Assembly: GCA_958009055.1 (NCBI GenBank)
Contig: OY253650.1
Location: forward strand, 372,001 to 436,000
DNA from: Choricystis sp. odSpoLacu1
Lineage: Eukaryota > Chlorophyta > Trebouxiophyceae
Direction: 5' to 3'
DNA length: 64,000 nucleotides
Shown here: positions 10,200-19,926 of the stretch, one piece after another
Layout: each line of letters opens with the position of its first letter
Numbering within the stretch: position 1 is the stretch's first letter
Made by a program: the position numbers and the translations under genes
Notes under the pieces: generated by a model
Databases searched by the model: none
Seen by the model: the letters and a program-made list of their open reading frames with translations, nothing else
Told to the model about the DNA's origin: nothing

Positions 10200-10856
10200 A
10201 TGCGAACCACGCTCCGCCCCCTCTCGCGCGCTGCGTCAATGCGCCCTCCACGCGCCACCCCGTCGTCCGACACGCCCCGCGCATCCATCCTATTCGTTTG
10301 TTTAGGTAACATCTGTCGATCCCCCGCGGCAGAAGGCGTTTTCCAGCAGCTGGTGGCCAACCGCGCGGTTGGAACCGCGCGAGTCGACGGCCTCCCCATC
10401 CACGTCGACTCCTGCGGCACAGGGGGCGGTTCGCGCGACTGGTACAGGGAGGGCGGGTTTTCGTATCACGAGGGCGACCCCGCCGACCCCCGCATGAGCG
10501 CTGCTGCTGCTGCGCGTGGCCTCAAGCTGACGTCACGCAGTCGGCCGTTGACGCCGGAGGATTTGGTGACCTTTGACCGCGTCGTCACGATGGACGCCGC
10601 CAATGAGCGCGCGGTGGCGGCTGCCGCAGCCCACTGGAGGGAGACGGGGGCGTTAAAAGGGGAGCCGACTGCGCGTGTGGAGCGGTTGACGAATTATCTG
10701 CGTGATGACAAACTGAAAAAGCTGGGCAGGGATGGTGTGCCCGACCCGTACTATGGCAGCGGGTCGTCCGGGTTCAACCTCGTGCTCGACATGCTCACCG
10801 ACGCGTGCGACGCCCTGCTGGACGACGTGGTGGCGGAGTTGGGAAACGCAGAATGA
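10200..10856 (+). CDS. low-molecular-weight protein tyrosine phosphatase
   Basis: Single exon, 218 aa. The enzyme hydrolyses phosphotyrosine through a Cys nucleophile. The P-loop VCLGNICRSP (C-x5-R-S) is near residue 33 and the general acid is in DPYYG near the C-terminus; between them lie HVDSCGT and the GRSRPLTPEDL-like block. The core is the usual ~155 residues, preceded by about 28 residues rich in Arg, Ser and Pro that could be an organelle leader and extended by an insertion around the trypsin-like loop. A TGTAA lies 31 nt after the stop. It tail-converges with the ABCG gene, with only 41 bp between the stops. Confidence 0.93.
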   Translation: MRTTLRPLSRAASMRPPRATPSSDTPRASILFVCLGNICRSPAAEGVFQQLVANRAVGTARVDGLPIHVDSCGTGGGSRDWYREGGFSYHEGDPADPRMSAAAAARGLKLTSRSRPLTPEDLVTFDRVVTMDAANERAVAAAAAHWRETGALKGEPTARVERLTNYLRDDKLKKLGRDGVPDPYYGSGSSGFNLVLDMLTDACDALLDDVVAELGNAE

Positions 10857-10897
10857 AAAACCGCGTTACAAAAACTAAACAGCCTGTGTAAACCTCT

Positions 10898-13800
10898 TCA
10901 CCGCGTCTGAAAATTCAACCACCGCAGGCCAGCATAGGCGACGCCCGCGTACACGCAGCACGCCCCGCCCAACGCCCCCAGCGCGGCGCCTGGCGTCGGG
11001 AACTGGCCCCCTCCAAACCAGTAGTCGATTGACAGGACGGTGCGCAGGGGACGGTCCCCCGCGCCGGTGATCGGGGTGTCCACGTTTCCATACAACACCG
11101 ACGCGACGCCCGCGACCGCAAACGCGGCCGGGTTGACGAAACGTGTCCACCCCCACCCCGCCGGCGCCAGGCCAAAGGGGGCAAAGTAGCCAGCGAAAAG
11201 AGAGCTCAGGGAGGTCAACACAGACAGCAGCAGACTCGCCAAGAACACGATGGGCGTAAGTGCCACCAAGGCAGCAGCCAGCAACCACATTGCCGCCGTC
11301 GTCAGGACGCAGGCCGCTGTCACATACAGCAGCGCGCCAGGCGACGCGCCCGCGCCCACCACCCCCGCCACGGGCAGCACAAACAGCAGCGTTTGCCCCA
11401 CCAAGTAGGGCGCCTCCACGGCCGCCGTGGCCAGGGCGTAGGGGGCTGGCGAGTACGCACGCGCCGCTCTCTCTCGATAAAACACGACGCGGTCGGCCGC
11501 CAAAAAGGGCTGTGCCTCAAACGCGACGTCGAAAGACAGGGACACGAGGACGAGGTAGACGACGCCGAGGGCGTTGTTGAGGGATTGGAGGGAGTCGATG
11601 TGGGCGGGCGCCGCTTTGGAGGGTTCCATCGAGGCGAGGAGGAGCGCCATCGCGGCACTGACGGCGAAACGAGCCGCGTTGCGGGCGGGATCACGCCTGT
11701 ATCCACGCCACAGCCGCCGCGTCAACACTATTGTTTGCGTCACCAGCGTGGGCCCTGCCGCGGGGCGAGCGCCCGGCCCCGCGCCATCGGCCGACGCGCG
11801 CGCCGCGGCGGCGGCCGCGGCGGCTGGCGCGGCCGACGTGGGGCGACCAGCGGGGCCACCATCGGCCGAGGCCCGTGTTTCGGCCGCCCACACGTCGGCG
11901 GCTTCCGCGATGTTGATGGCGGAAATGGCCCAGGCCGCCGGGTTGGCGGAGGGTGGGGGCGGCTCAGAGCCTGGCAGCGCGGCCAGCACGTGCGTGACCA
12001 GACACGGCGCGCCGCGCCCGCCCAGGGGGCCACAGTAGGCCACCCGCCCGCCGCGGGCCAGCAGCAGCAACGCGTCAAACTCGGCAAACACGTCGGTGGA
12101 GGGTTGGTGGATGGTGCAGATGACGGTGCGGCCCGCGTCGGCGGCCGCGCGCAGCGCGCGCGCGACGGCCGCGGCCGCGATGCCGTCCAGGCCGGATGTT
12201 GGTTCGTCAGCAAAAATGATGGATGGCGCAGCAGCCAACTCAACCGCCAGGGTAAGCCGTTTGCGCGCGTCGGGGGGCAGGCCTCGGCCGCCGGCGACAG
12301 GACCGACGACCGCGTGCGCGTTAGTGGGCAGCCCCGCCGTGGCGAGCGCAGCGTCGACAACTGCAGCGCGCACACGCGCGGACGCGGCACGCGGCAGCCG
12401 CAACGCAGCCGCAAATTCGACCGCCTCCCGCACCGTGGTCAGGGGGTAGTGGGCGTCCGTCTGCTCCACATAGGCCGACACGCGCGGCAGCGTGCCCGCG
12501 TCGACAGGGGCGCCACCCACATAGATCGATCCTGTGATCTCCCCCGCCGTCTTCCTCCCCGCCAGCACGTCCAGCAGGGTCGTCTTGCCCGCCCCCGACG
12601 CCCCCATGAGGGCGGTCAGGGTGCCGGGGTCAAAGGACGCAGTGACGTGGGACAGAAGGGGCAGGGAGCCATGTTTCGACGGCACACTGTACGACACGTC
12701 CACCGCCGCCAGCGCGAGGGGGGGTGGGGACAGCACGGCGCCATCGGCGGCAGGCACGTCGATGGCGACGGCTTTGGTGGGGGGGGGTTCCGAGCTGGCG
12801 CTGCTCCCTCCCCCACCCGTCGGTTCAAGCGCCCGCTTCAACGTGTACGCCGCCCAGCACATGCCCAGGGCCGCCACCCAGAACCCGGCCAGAAAGGCGA
12901 CGCCCCCCCAGGCCCACGCGGCTGAATCTGGCACGTCAAACGTGGCCAGCACGGTGGCCCCGATGCCGCCATCACGCCACCGTGCGTGCGACATCTCCAG
13001 GATGGCCAGCGACCGCCACGCCCACGCCATGGGGTTCGCATAGTGCAGCCACCTCCACCACGGTGGAATGGAGGCGGCCGACAGAGTGAACCCTGCCGTC
13101 ATTTCGAGGCCGAGCAGGAGGACGACGCCGACTGCTATGCCGCTGTTCAGCGCTGTGAACGCCGCCCCAAACGCGCGGTACAGGGCGTCGATGCCGACGG
13201 AGAGCAGGGCGAAGATGGCGACCAGGGCGGCGCGGCGGGCCGGGTCGGGCGCGATGGAGGCCAGGGACGCGAGGGGCAGGGCCGCGCACGCGGCGTCGAC
13301 GATCGACACAGGGAGCGCCACCAAAGCCTGGGCCACCAACTCAGCGGCGCCCGGGTACAGGCCGTCGTCGCGGTGGCGCAGGATGATGGGGCGGCGTTCG
13401 AACGTTTGCTCCACCACTGGGACCGCCAGAGTGAGTAAAAAGAAGAGCATGAAGAAGAGGGCGGCGAGGCGGGCTTGGCCGCCCGCGACCGTTTCGGGCG
13501 GGGAGGGGAACAACGAGCCCACCATCGAGGACATCGCCAGCGCCAGCCCCCACCGAATGCCGTAGGAGGCTGCGTTGCGCTTTACATCCAATTTGATGCA
13601 GCGGCGCAGGCACAGGGCGACGAGGCGGGGGAAGGGGGCGGCGAAGCCGGGGCGGCAGAGGTCGGACGGCGTGCCGGCGCCGGGCGGCGGGGGGCCAGCG
13701 GCTGCGGTTGCCATCGCGTGACCTGGTATGCTGGCCTCCCACACGCCCGCCAGTCGGTCCGCATCATCCGGCGACGCGGCTGCGGCCAGGGCCAGCAAGT

Positions 13801-15067
13801 GGTCAGCGACCGACGTGCCTGGGGAGGGCGGCGCCAGGGTCTCGCCCACGCCCCCAAAAAATGCGCGCGCGGAGTTCAACGGCCCGTGGTACAGCACCCG
13901 CCCATGCGCCAGCAAAATGACATCATCAAACAAAGCAACGGCATCTGGCTCGGGCGCCAACAAGCTCACCAGGGCAGCGACGTCCAGCGTGTCTGCCGAC
14001 GCGCGCAGCGACGACGCGAGCGCTAGCGTGGCCCCCGTGTCCAGCCCCGTCGACACACTGTTCAGACACAGCACGCGGGCGGCGCCGACTAATAACTCCG
14101 CCGTGGACAGGCGCCTCCGCTCACCACCCGACACGCCGCGCAGCATGGCGTCGCCGACGGTCGTGTGTGCCGCGGGCGCCAGCCGCAGCACGCGCAACAC
14201 CCACTCTGTGACCGCCCCGTTGGCGGGATTCGTGACGGCGGCCGCCACTCTGTCCAGGGCGGCGTCGGCGGGGTGGGGCGGGGTGGAGCCAGAAGCGTCG
14301 GCCGCGATCAGCGCTGCGACCGCGTCGCCCGTCGCGGGGTCGCCCCCGGAGCACGCCTCCGCGAAGCGCAGCGTCTCGGACACGGTCAGGGTGGGCAGGT
14401 GGGCGTCTGACGCGCCCACGTAGGCCACGGTGCGGGGCCAGGAGCAGGCAGAGGAGGAGGAGGAGGAGGCGTCCCCTCCCAGCAACTGCACACCGTTCAA
14501 CCTGATGCTGCCGCTGACACTGACGCCGCCCCCGGCCTGCAGCCGCCCACTCAGCACGCGCAGCAGGGTGGTCTTGCCGGCGCCGGGCGGGCCCAGCAGC
14601 AGGGTGAGGGTGCGTGGGCGCAGCACGCCGGCTGTGCGTGTGAGGGAGGGGGTGGTGGGCCCGTCCCTCCCACCCACGCACGCCACCACAGCAGCCACCG
14701 CGCCGCGCACAGGATCCAGCAACGATGGCAGCTCGCTCTCAGCGTGGCCTGACGCCGCCACCGACCGGCGCTGCACACTCAGACCGTGCCACTGCACCGC
14801 GGCGCACGCCAGGCGCACGCCCGCGCCATCCAGGCGCGCCCTCAACCGCCCCAGAGCGGCCGCTTCATCGCCGTCAGTCGCGTCCAGGGCGTCCGCCACG
14901 ATGGACGCGGTCGCAGCTTTGGACAGGCGGGCTGTGAATGGGAAGGCAGAAAGTGCGTCGGCTGCCGCGTCAGGGACGTCGGCGCGCCGCCCTCCGCGCG
15001 TGTCGGCGCAGGTGAGCGACTGCCACACATGCAGGGCGGGCAGGCAGTCGTCGCGGAGGGACGCCAT
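10898..15067 (-). CDS. full-size ABCG (PDR-type) transporter
   Basis: An intronless gene of 1389 aa, typical PDR length. Order is NBD1-TMD1-NBD2-TMD2. NBD1 has Walker A GPPGAGKTTLL (~residue 158) and signature VSGGERRRLSTAE (~311). NBD2 has Walker A GASGAGKTTLL (~820), DEPTSGLD (~951) and the switch HQPS. The PDR signature LPPDARKRLTLAVELAA and the AYVEQTDAHYPLTTV block are present. These pumps export lipids, terpenoids or xenobiotics across the plasma membrane. NBD1 has lost its Walker B acid and catalytic Glu (LNSVSTGLD where plants have MDEISTGLD), so ATP hydrolysis probably happens at one site. The first ATG in frame is at 15067; codons further upstream up to 15154 are open but begin with TTG. 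Confidence 0.93.
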   Translation of the reverse strand: MASLRDDCLPALHVWQSLTCADTRGGRRADVPDAAADALSAFPFTARLSKAATASIVADALDATDGDEAAALGRLRARLDGAGVRLACAAVQWHGLSVQRRSVAASGHAESELPSLLDPVRGAVAAVVACVGGRDGPTTPSLTRTAGVLRPRTLTLLLGPPGAGKTTLLRVLSGRLQAGGGVSVSGSIRLNGVQLLGGDASSSSSSACSWPRTVAYVGASDAHLPTLTVSETLRFAEACSGGDPATGDAVAALIAADASGSTPPHPADAALDRVAAAVTNPANGAVTEWVLRVLRLAPAAHTTVGDAMLRGVSGGERRRLSTAELLVGAARVLCLNSVSTGLDTGATLALASSLRASADTLDVAALVSLLAPEPDAVALFDDVILLAHGRVLYHGPLNSARAFFGGVGETLAPPSPGTSVADHLLALAAAASPDDADRLAGVWEASIPGHAMATAAAGPPPPGAGTPSDLCRPGFAAPFPRLVALCLRRCIKLDVKRNAASYGIRWGLALAMSSMVGSLFPSPPETVAGGQARLAALFFMLFFLLTLAVPVVEQTFERRPIILRHRDDGLYPGAAELVAQALVALPVSIVDAACAALPLASLASIAPDPARRAALVAIFALLSVGIDALYRAFGAAFTALNSGIAVGVVLLLGLEMTAGFTLSAASIPPWWRWLHYANPMAWAWRSLAILEMSHARWRDGGIGATVLATFDVPDSAAWAWGGVAFLAGFWVAALGMCWAAYTLKRALEPTGGGGSSASSEPPPTKAVAIDVPAADGAVLSPPPLALAAVDVSYSVPSKHGSLPLLSHVTASFDPGTLTALMGASGAGKTTLLDVLAGRKTAGEITGSIYVGGAPVDAGTLPRVSAYVEQTDAHYPLTTVREAVEFAAALRLPRAASARVRAAVVDAALATAGLPTNAHAVVGPVAGGRGLPPDARKRLTLAVELAAAPSIIFADEPTSGLDGIAAAAVARALRAAADAGRTVICTIHQPSTDVFAEFDALLLLARGGRVAYCGPLGGRGAPCLVTHVLAALPGSEPPPPSANPAAWAISAINIAEAADVWAAETRASADGGPAGRPTSAAPAAAAAAAARASADGAGPGARPAAGPTLVTQTIVLTRRLWRGYRRDPARNAARFAVSAAMALLLASMEPSKAAPAHIDSLQSLNNALGVVYLVLVSLSFDVAFEAQPFLAADRVVFYRERAARAYSPAPYALATAAVEAPYLVGQTLLFVLPVAGVVGAGASPGALLYVTAACVLTTAAMWLLAAALVALTPIVFLASLLLSVLTSLSSLFAGYFAPFGLAPAGWGWTRFVNPAAFAVAGVASVLYGNVDTPITGAGDRPLRTVLSIDYWFGGGQFPTPGAALGALGGACCVYAGVAYAGLRWLNFQTR

Positions 15068-16103
15068 TGGAGTCGCCAACACCGCCGGCCGCGAATGCGC
15101 GAGGTACGAATGGGTGTGAAGACCGGAGAAAAACGTCGCTTCATTTTCCGCCAAACCCGCTGTGTGTTTTTTTTCTCTTCTCTTCGATCATCTCTTCGAT
15201 ACTACAGTTCACGTGTTTAAGGGGGGGGGTCGTGCAAAATCAAGGGGGGGTGGATTCAAAGGTTGCCAAAGCAGTGCGTGCACACACACGTTGACGCGCC
15301 CCCCCCTCCCACAACAAACAGAGGTTGCGCGATGTGGCCGGCCTCCTGTTTTGTGTGCGGGGGTTGTGCGGCGGCGTGGTACGACATCAAATTGTGGGGC
15401 GTCGTAAGTTTGGGGGGTATAGGAGGGGGGGTGGGGGTCGTGTGAGTCGAAGAAAGCAGGGGGGGGGGGAAACGTGCGCCGTAAACACACCACTCGAAAA
15501 GACACGCCACCCCACTCCTCGCAACGCACGCGCGCGCAGGATGCGATTTGCGGGCGAGTTGGGTGGGGTGGAAGGGGCGCGTGGATGTGTCGAGGGGGGT
15601 GGCGGGGGAGGGAAGCAGCACCAAAAGCGCGCGGGCCTCGCTCAACACACCAGCGCGCGCGCACGCCCCTCTTGCCTCCGCCACGTTGTCTCCCCCGTGC
15701 CTCTTTCGTGCAAGAAAGAATGGGAATCAGCGTGTGGATGCGCGGTGAGGGTGCGCGGACACACACGCCCGGTCTGTGGGTGAGGCACCCGCGGAAAGGC
15801 AGGGATACAAGCGCCCCTCTGCCGCCGCTGACGCCCCCCCGAAACCCCGGCGTTGCAGGCGGTTCCCCCTGTCAGACAGGGGTTTGTGTACACACGTGGG
15901 GGGGATATGGAGTGTGTATGGGTAAGATCGCCAAACCAAAAGACGCGCGAAAGGAGCGCACGCGTATTTTTCTTTGCTTCGTGCGTTGGTGATGGTTTTC
16001 CGTTTCAAGCGCGGAGGAGCACAGGCAGCCGTAGCGCATTCGCCTCATTGTCTCCTTGTGGCGCGCTTGAACGCGGGGGTCAGCGGAATACCTTTTTTGT
16101 CTT
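15068..16103. other. 1.04-kb intergenic region with G runs, ABCG promoter
   Basis: No coding exon can be supported here. Open frames on both strands are low-complexity. The stretch contains long G runs at 15221-15229, 15244-15250 and 15459-15469 and a short pyrimidine-rich tract just upstream of the ABCG start. It is the upstream region of ABCG and the 3' flank of the unknown gene ending at 16104. Confidence 0.6.
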
Positions 16104-16836
16104 TCAGATCGACCACGGGTCGTCCGGCAGCGCTGCCGCGGCGTCCGCCTGCACCGAGTAGCTTTGGGGCGCCGTGCCATACGCTGCTGCGTACAGCGCA
16201 TAGGTTTGGGGCGGCAGCTGGGTGACGACCGCCCCCCCACACCCCACTTTTGGTGGCGTCGGCGGTGGCGTCTGCAAAAACACGCCCGTCCCGGGCCCCG
16301 CACCCGCGGGCGCGGGGTGGCCCACGTACGCGTGCCACGCCCACGCTGTTTTATCGCCCGAAGCGGCGGCAGCGGCGGCGCCGGCAGCGCGCGCGGCTAT
16401 GCCGGCCGCCGCAGCCGCAGCACGCTCCCGCACCTGCCGCCCCGCGCGGCGTGACCCGCCGCGCCTCGTGCGGGGCGGGCGGGACGCTTCCGATGCGGCC
16501 GCCACAGCGGCGGCAGCAGCATCCACAGACGACGACGCCGGCCAGGCGGCGGAGGCGGCGGCAGCAGCAACGTGGGGCGCGACCGGCCACGGGCGGTGCG
16601 CCGGGATGAGGGAAGGGGGGGCGGCGGCCGGGGCGGCCGGCGGTTGGCGGGACCAGACCCGGTTGGAGGGCACCAGCAGGTCGGCTTTGGCGGCCAGGGC
16701 CTGTGTGTGTGGCGAGGGCGGAGAGAGGGAGGGTTGAGCGTCGCGTGAACTGCCCACCATGGTGGCGTTATGGTGCCCGCCTCCACCCTCTCTTGCCACC
16801 ACCCACCTTTTCCATCAGCGTATTGGAGGTCTCCAT
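16104..16836 (-). CDS. unknown Ala-rich protein
   Basis: Two exons, 16836-16807 and 16700-16104 (208 aa). I do not recognise it. It opens METSNTLMEK and continues ALAAKADLLVPSNRVW across a clean GTGGGT...CACAG intron. The middle is an Ala-rich block with a basic patch (RRGGSRRAGRQVRER). The C-terminal ~50 residues are less biased: Gly/Pro-rich with TQLPPQTYALYAAAYGTA, ending DDPWSI. No membrane span or signal peptide is seen. An upstream in-frame stretch could be an additional exon; the start at 16836 is the simplest model. It lies downstream of Sec10 on the same strand. Confidence 0.5.
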
Positions 16837-17191
16837 GTTTGTCAGGAGGGGCCGGGCGGAGGGAGGCGAGCCTGTGGGAGGACGGGGGAGGGGACGAGGT
16901 TTGCATGGGCATCGCGCAGCTTCTCACCGTGGGCCGCCCACACACGCACACGCGCCGCCCTGCGCACACGCACCCGCACTCGGGAATGAAGGTGGAAGCA
17001 CACGCGTTGAGGCGCGGTCTGCTTTGGTGGGGTGAGGCCCGAAGCTCCTCCCAAAGAGAGAGAGAGAGAGAGAGACAAATCTCGGGGCGACGTCGTCGCT
17101 TCACCGGGCAGGCAACCCGGGGGAAGATAGACCAGCGCCTGTTGACGCCCTGTTCCTACACACGAAACACCTCTCTCCCCCCTCATCTCAA
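16837..17191. other. intergenic region with (GA)n tract
   Basis: Between the Sec10 stop and the unknown gene. A (GA)n microsatellite occupies about 17055-17075 and a CAC-rich stretch about 16940-16980. A possible extra 5' exon of the downstream gene (around 16870-16925) cannot be excluded. Confidence 0.5.
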
Positions 17192-19598
17192 TCACCCCCC
17201 ATGATCCACGCGCGCCGCCACCATCTCCGCCGCCAGCGCGGCGGACGCGCCGACGCCGCCACCGTCCACGAGAGAGGAGACCGCAGCGCGCGGCACCACC
17301 AGCAGGGCGGCGGCCGCGTCCAGGTCGCCCAGGGCGGGGGGGGCGCCGCCCGCGGCCAGAGCAGCGGAGACGGCCGCCAGCTCTGCCTTCCAGACGAGGC
17401 CTCCCGCTGCGGAGAAGGCGTGCGCGCGCGCGTGCGCGCGCAGCGTCGCGGCCGCCCGCGCCGCCACGTCGGCTGCATACGCGGCCGCGTTGGGAGCCGC
17501 CAGGGATCTAGAGCCCGCGTCCAGGAGAGCAGTGACGGTGTCTGCAAGGGCGGCGGCGCCGGGGGGTGGGGGGGACGCGTCGGGGGACGAGTAAGCACCC
17601 GGTTTGACAGCCGCCGCCACGGCCGCTGCAGCAGCTGCAAAGTGGGCTGTCAGCGCAGCATCCAGAGCGGCACCGGCTGCTGAGTCCGCTGACGCCACAG
17701 CGCGCGCGGCGGCGGCTGCCGCGGTCGCAGCATGGGAAGGGTCGCCCGCCGCACGCGGCGCGACCACGGTGCGGTAACACCTCTTGAGCGCTGCCAGCCC
17801 CGCCGCCGCGTCATCCAGAGCGGCAAAGACGCCGCCCACGCCCATGGCGACTGAAGTTGCGGCGGCTGCAGCGCGGGAGGGTGGTGGGGGGGCGCCAGAC
17901 CGCGGCGCCATCGCACGGCTCCCGGCAGCAGCTGCCGCGGTCGCGGCTCGCCGGCCAGCCGTGTCCAACGCAGCCGTGATCAGCCTTGTGGCCGCGTTGA
18001 CCAGGCAGATGGCGTTGGTGTCGTCACCGTCGGTGCCGCCCCACAGTTCTGCTGCCGCGTGCGCCGCTTCTGCAGCCACGGGCTCCACGCCCGCCGCCCG
18101 CTCCACAGCCTCCGCGTATGCTTCAATCAGCGTCTGCATGGGGGTGGTGGCAGCGGGTGCGGGTGCCGCCACGCCGCGCGGCGGCGACCGCGGCGGCGCG
18201 GCTTCAACTGTTGCCGCCGCGACCGCCGCACGCGCCAGCCACGCGCGCTCCGCCTCCACCTGGCGCGGCAGCACGTCCTCCAGCACGCCGTCCGCGATGG
18301 CGCCAATGTCGAGGGAGGGGCCGGCGGCGGGTTCGCTGCCGCTGTCGCCGAGTGCGGTGGCTGCCGCGGCTGCGATCGCGGCGCCGACTGACCGCACCCG
18401 CCGCGCCGCGTCGGCCACACACCGCGCCGCGTCTCGGGCGGCGTCCACGGAGGCGGGGGAGGTGGGCGTAGATGCGGTTGATGTCACTGCTGCCGCGGCA
18501 GCAGACGCCAGGCGCTCCAGGCCGCCGCGCACACGCTGTTCGAGCACGCGCGTCGCCAGCGCGGCCACGCCCGCGCGCGCGTCGGCGCCGCCGCCAAAGC
18601 CGGCGACCAGTAGGGGTGCGTCCACGGCAGCTGCAGTGGATGCTGACGTGCACGTGGCCGCCAACGCTGCCAGGGCGGCGCCGGGGGAGGGTGTGTCGCT
18701 GGCGCCACCCGCGCCGCCTCCCAGCGCGTCAACTCCAAGAAACGACGGCCGCGTCGCGATGAACCGCGCCACCAGCCCTGCCGGCCCCGCGGCGGGGGCC
18801 AGCGCTCTGGCCACCCCCACCGCGGCCGCCATGCCGGCCGCGTCTCCCGCCGCGGCGGCCGCGTCGAAGCGGGAGACGGCGGAGCGTTCGAGTGTCGCGA
18901 CAAGCGACGCTGCGCCGTCGACCGCGGCCGCGAGACGCGCCCGCCCCGCGGCAGCGGCGGGGGAGGGAGGGGTGGCGCTCGCCACTCCACCTCCTGCCTC
19001 TTCTGGCGCTGCTGCATTGTCGTCCAGGGCGGCGCGCCCCGCGTCCAGGGCAGTGCGCGCGAGCGCTGCTGCGGCCGCGCTGTCGCCGCCACCCACCGAC
19101 GACGGCAGGGCGGCCTCACCCGCCGCCGGCGCATCGGCTAACGTCACCAACAACCGCACCGCCGCCCCCGCTGCCGCGGCGCGCGCTCTCCGCCGGTCGC
19201 ACACCGCCAGGCGGTCGCCCACAGCCGCAGACGCGGCCGCGACGCGCGCGGCCCGCGTCTCCAGGTCGGCCGCCGCCGCCCGGGCGGACGCGCTGCCACG
19301 CACGGCCACATCCACCGCCACTCTGAAGCCGTCGTCCTCCGCGGCCAGGGCGTCGGCCGTGGCTTCGGCCAGCGCGTCCGCGTCGGTGGCGAGGGACGCG
19401 AGGGCGGTGTCTGCGGACGCCAGGCTGGATGCCAGAGCGTCACACGCGGCGGGGGTGAGTCCTTCACCTCCCGTGGAGGCAACCGCGGCGTCCGTCAGGC
19501 TGGCGATCAAGCGGGCGGGGGTCAGGGTGGACGTGAGGAACGCGTCGAGCGTGACGCCTGCCAGCGGGGCGGGGGGGGGGGGGGGAGGGGGCCGTCAT
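17192..19598 (-). CDS. SEC10: exocyst subunit Sec10 (EXOC5)
   Basis: A very Ala-rich protein of about 800 aa. The exocyst tethers secretory vesicles to the plasma membrane. Family features: LDAFLTSTLTPARLIASL at the N-terminus, a coiled-coil segment, VSRFDAAAAAGDAAGM followed by FIATRPSFLGVD (the Sec10 RFD ... ATRPMF block) and a C-terminal helical region with FSAAGGLVWKAELAAV and LVVPRAAVSSLV, matching the Sec10 end. The 5' end is uncertain: the ATG at 19598 is one base out of frame across the run of 15 C on the coding strand (19571-19585), so either that run is miscounted or an upstream exon joins at the AG before 19557. The identification rests on motif order only. Confidence 0.72.
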
Positions 19599-19926
19599 TG
19601 GGGGATTGCGTTTGTGTGTTTGTGTGTGCGCGTGTGAGCAGCCCCCGCGCGGGGGTGGCTCGCGTGTCGCGCGGCGCTCGGAAACGGAAAGGAAAAGAAC
19701 AAAAGCCCCATCGCACGGTCGGCCCCAACGCTGCCGACACAAATTTGCGTGTTTTTTTCTTTCTCTCGCCGGAGGCGGCCACCGTCTCCTCTGACCAAAA
19801 CTAGGCGCAGCCGCTGTGCGCTCTAAACAAACTCTGCCCCAACGCACACCAAGCGGGCGTGCAGGCAGCTCGCTCGTTCAAACAAGCCTCGCATCTGCCA
19901 CAAGCCGCCGCGCTCTCCCACCCCCC
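19599..19926. promoter_or_regulatory. divergent intergenic region Sec10 / PRMT3
   Basis: 328 bp between the two head-to-head start codons. It contains a TG-rich stretch near 19610-19630 and a T7 run near 19750. No coding exon is evident, though a short upstream Sec10 exon could hide here. Confidence 0.5.

Noticed and set aside
11393..12925. 510-codon open frame on the plus strand opposite ABCG
   Set aside because: Shadow of the GC-rich ABCG coding sequence; no family motif and His/Arg/Gly-rich composition typical of antisense frames.
15256..15684. 142-codon minus-strand open frame in the ABCG upstream region
   Set aside because: Low complexity, no conserved block, no splice support.
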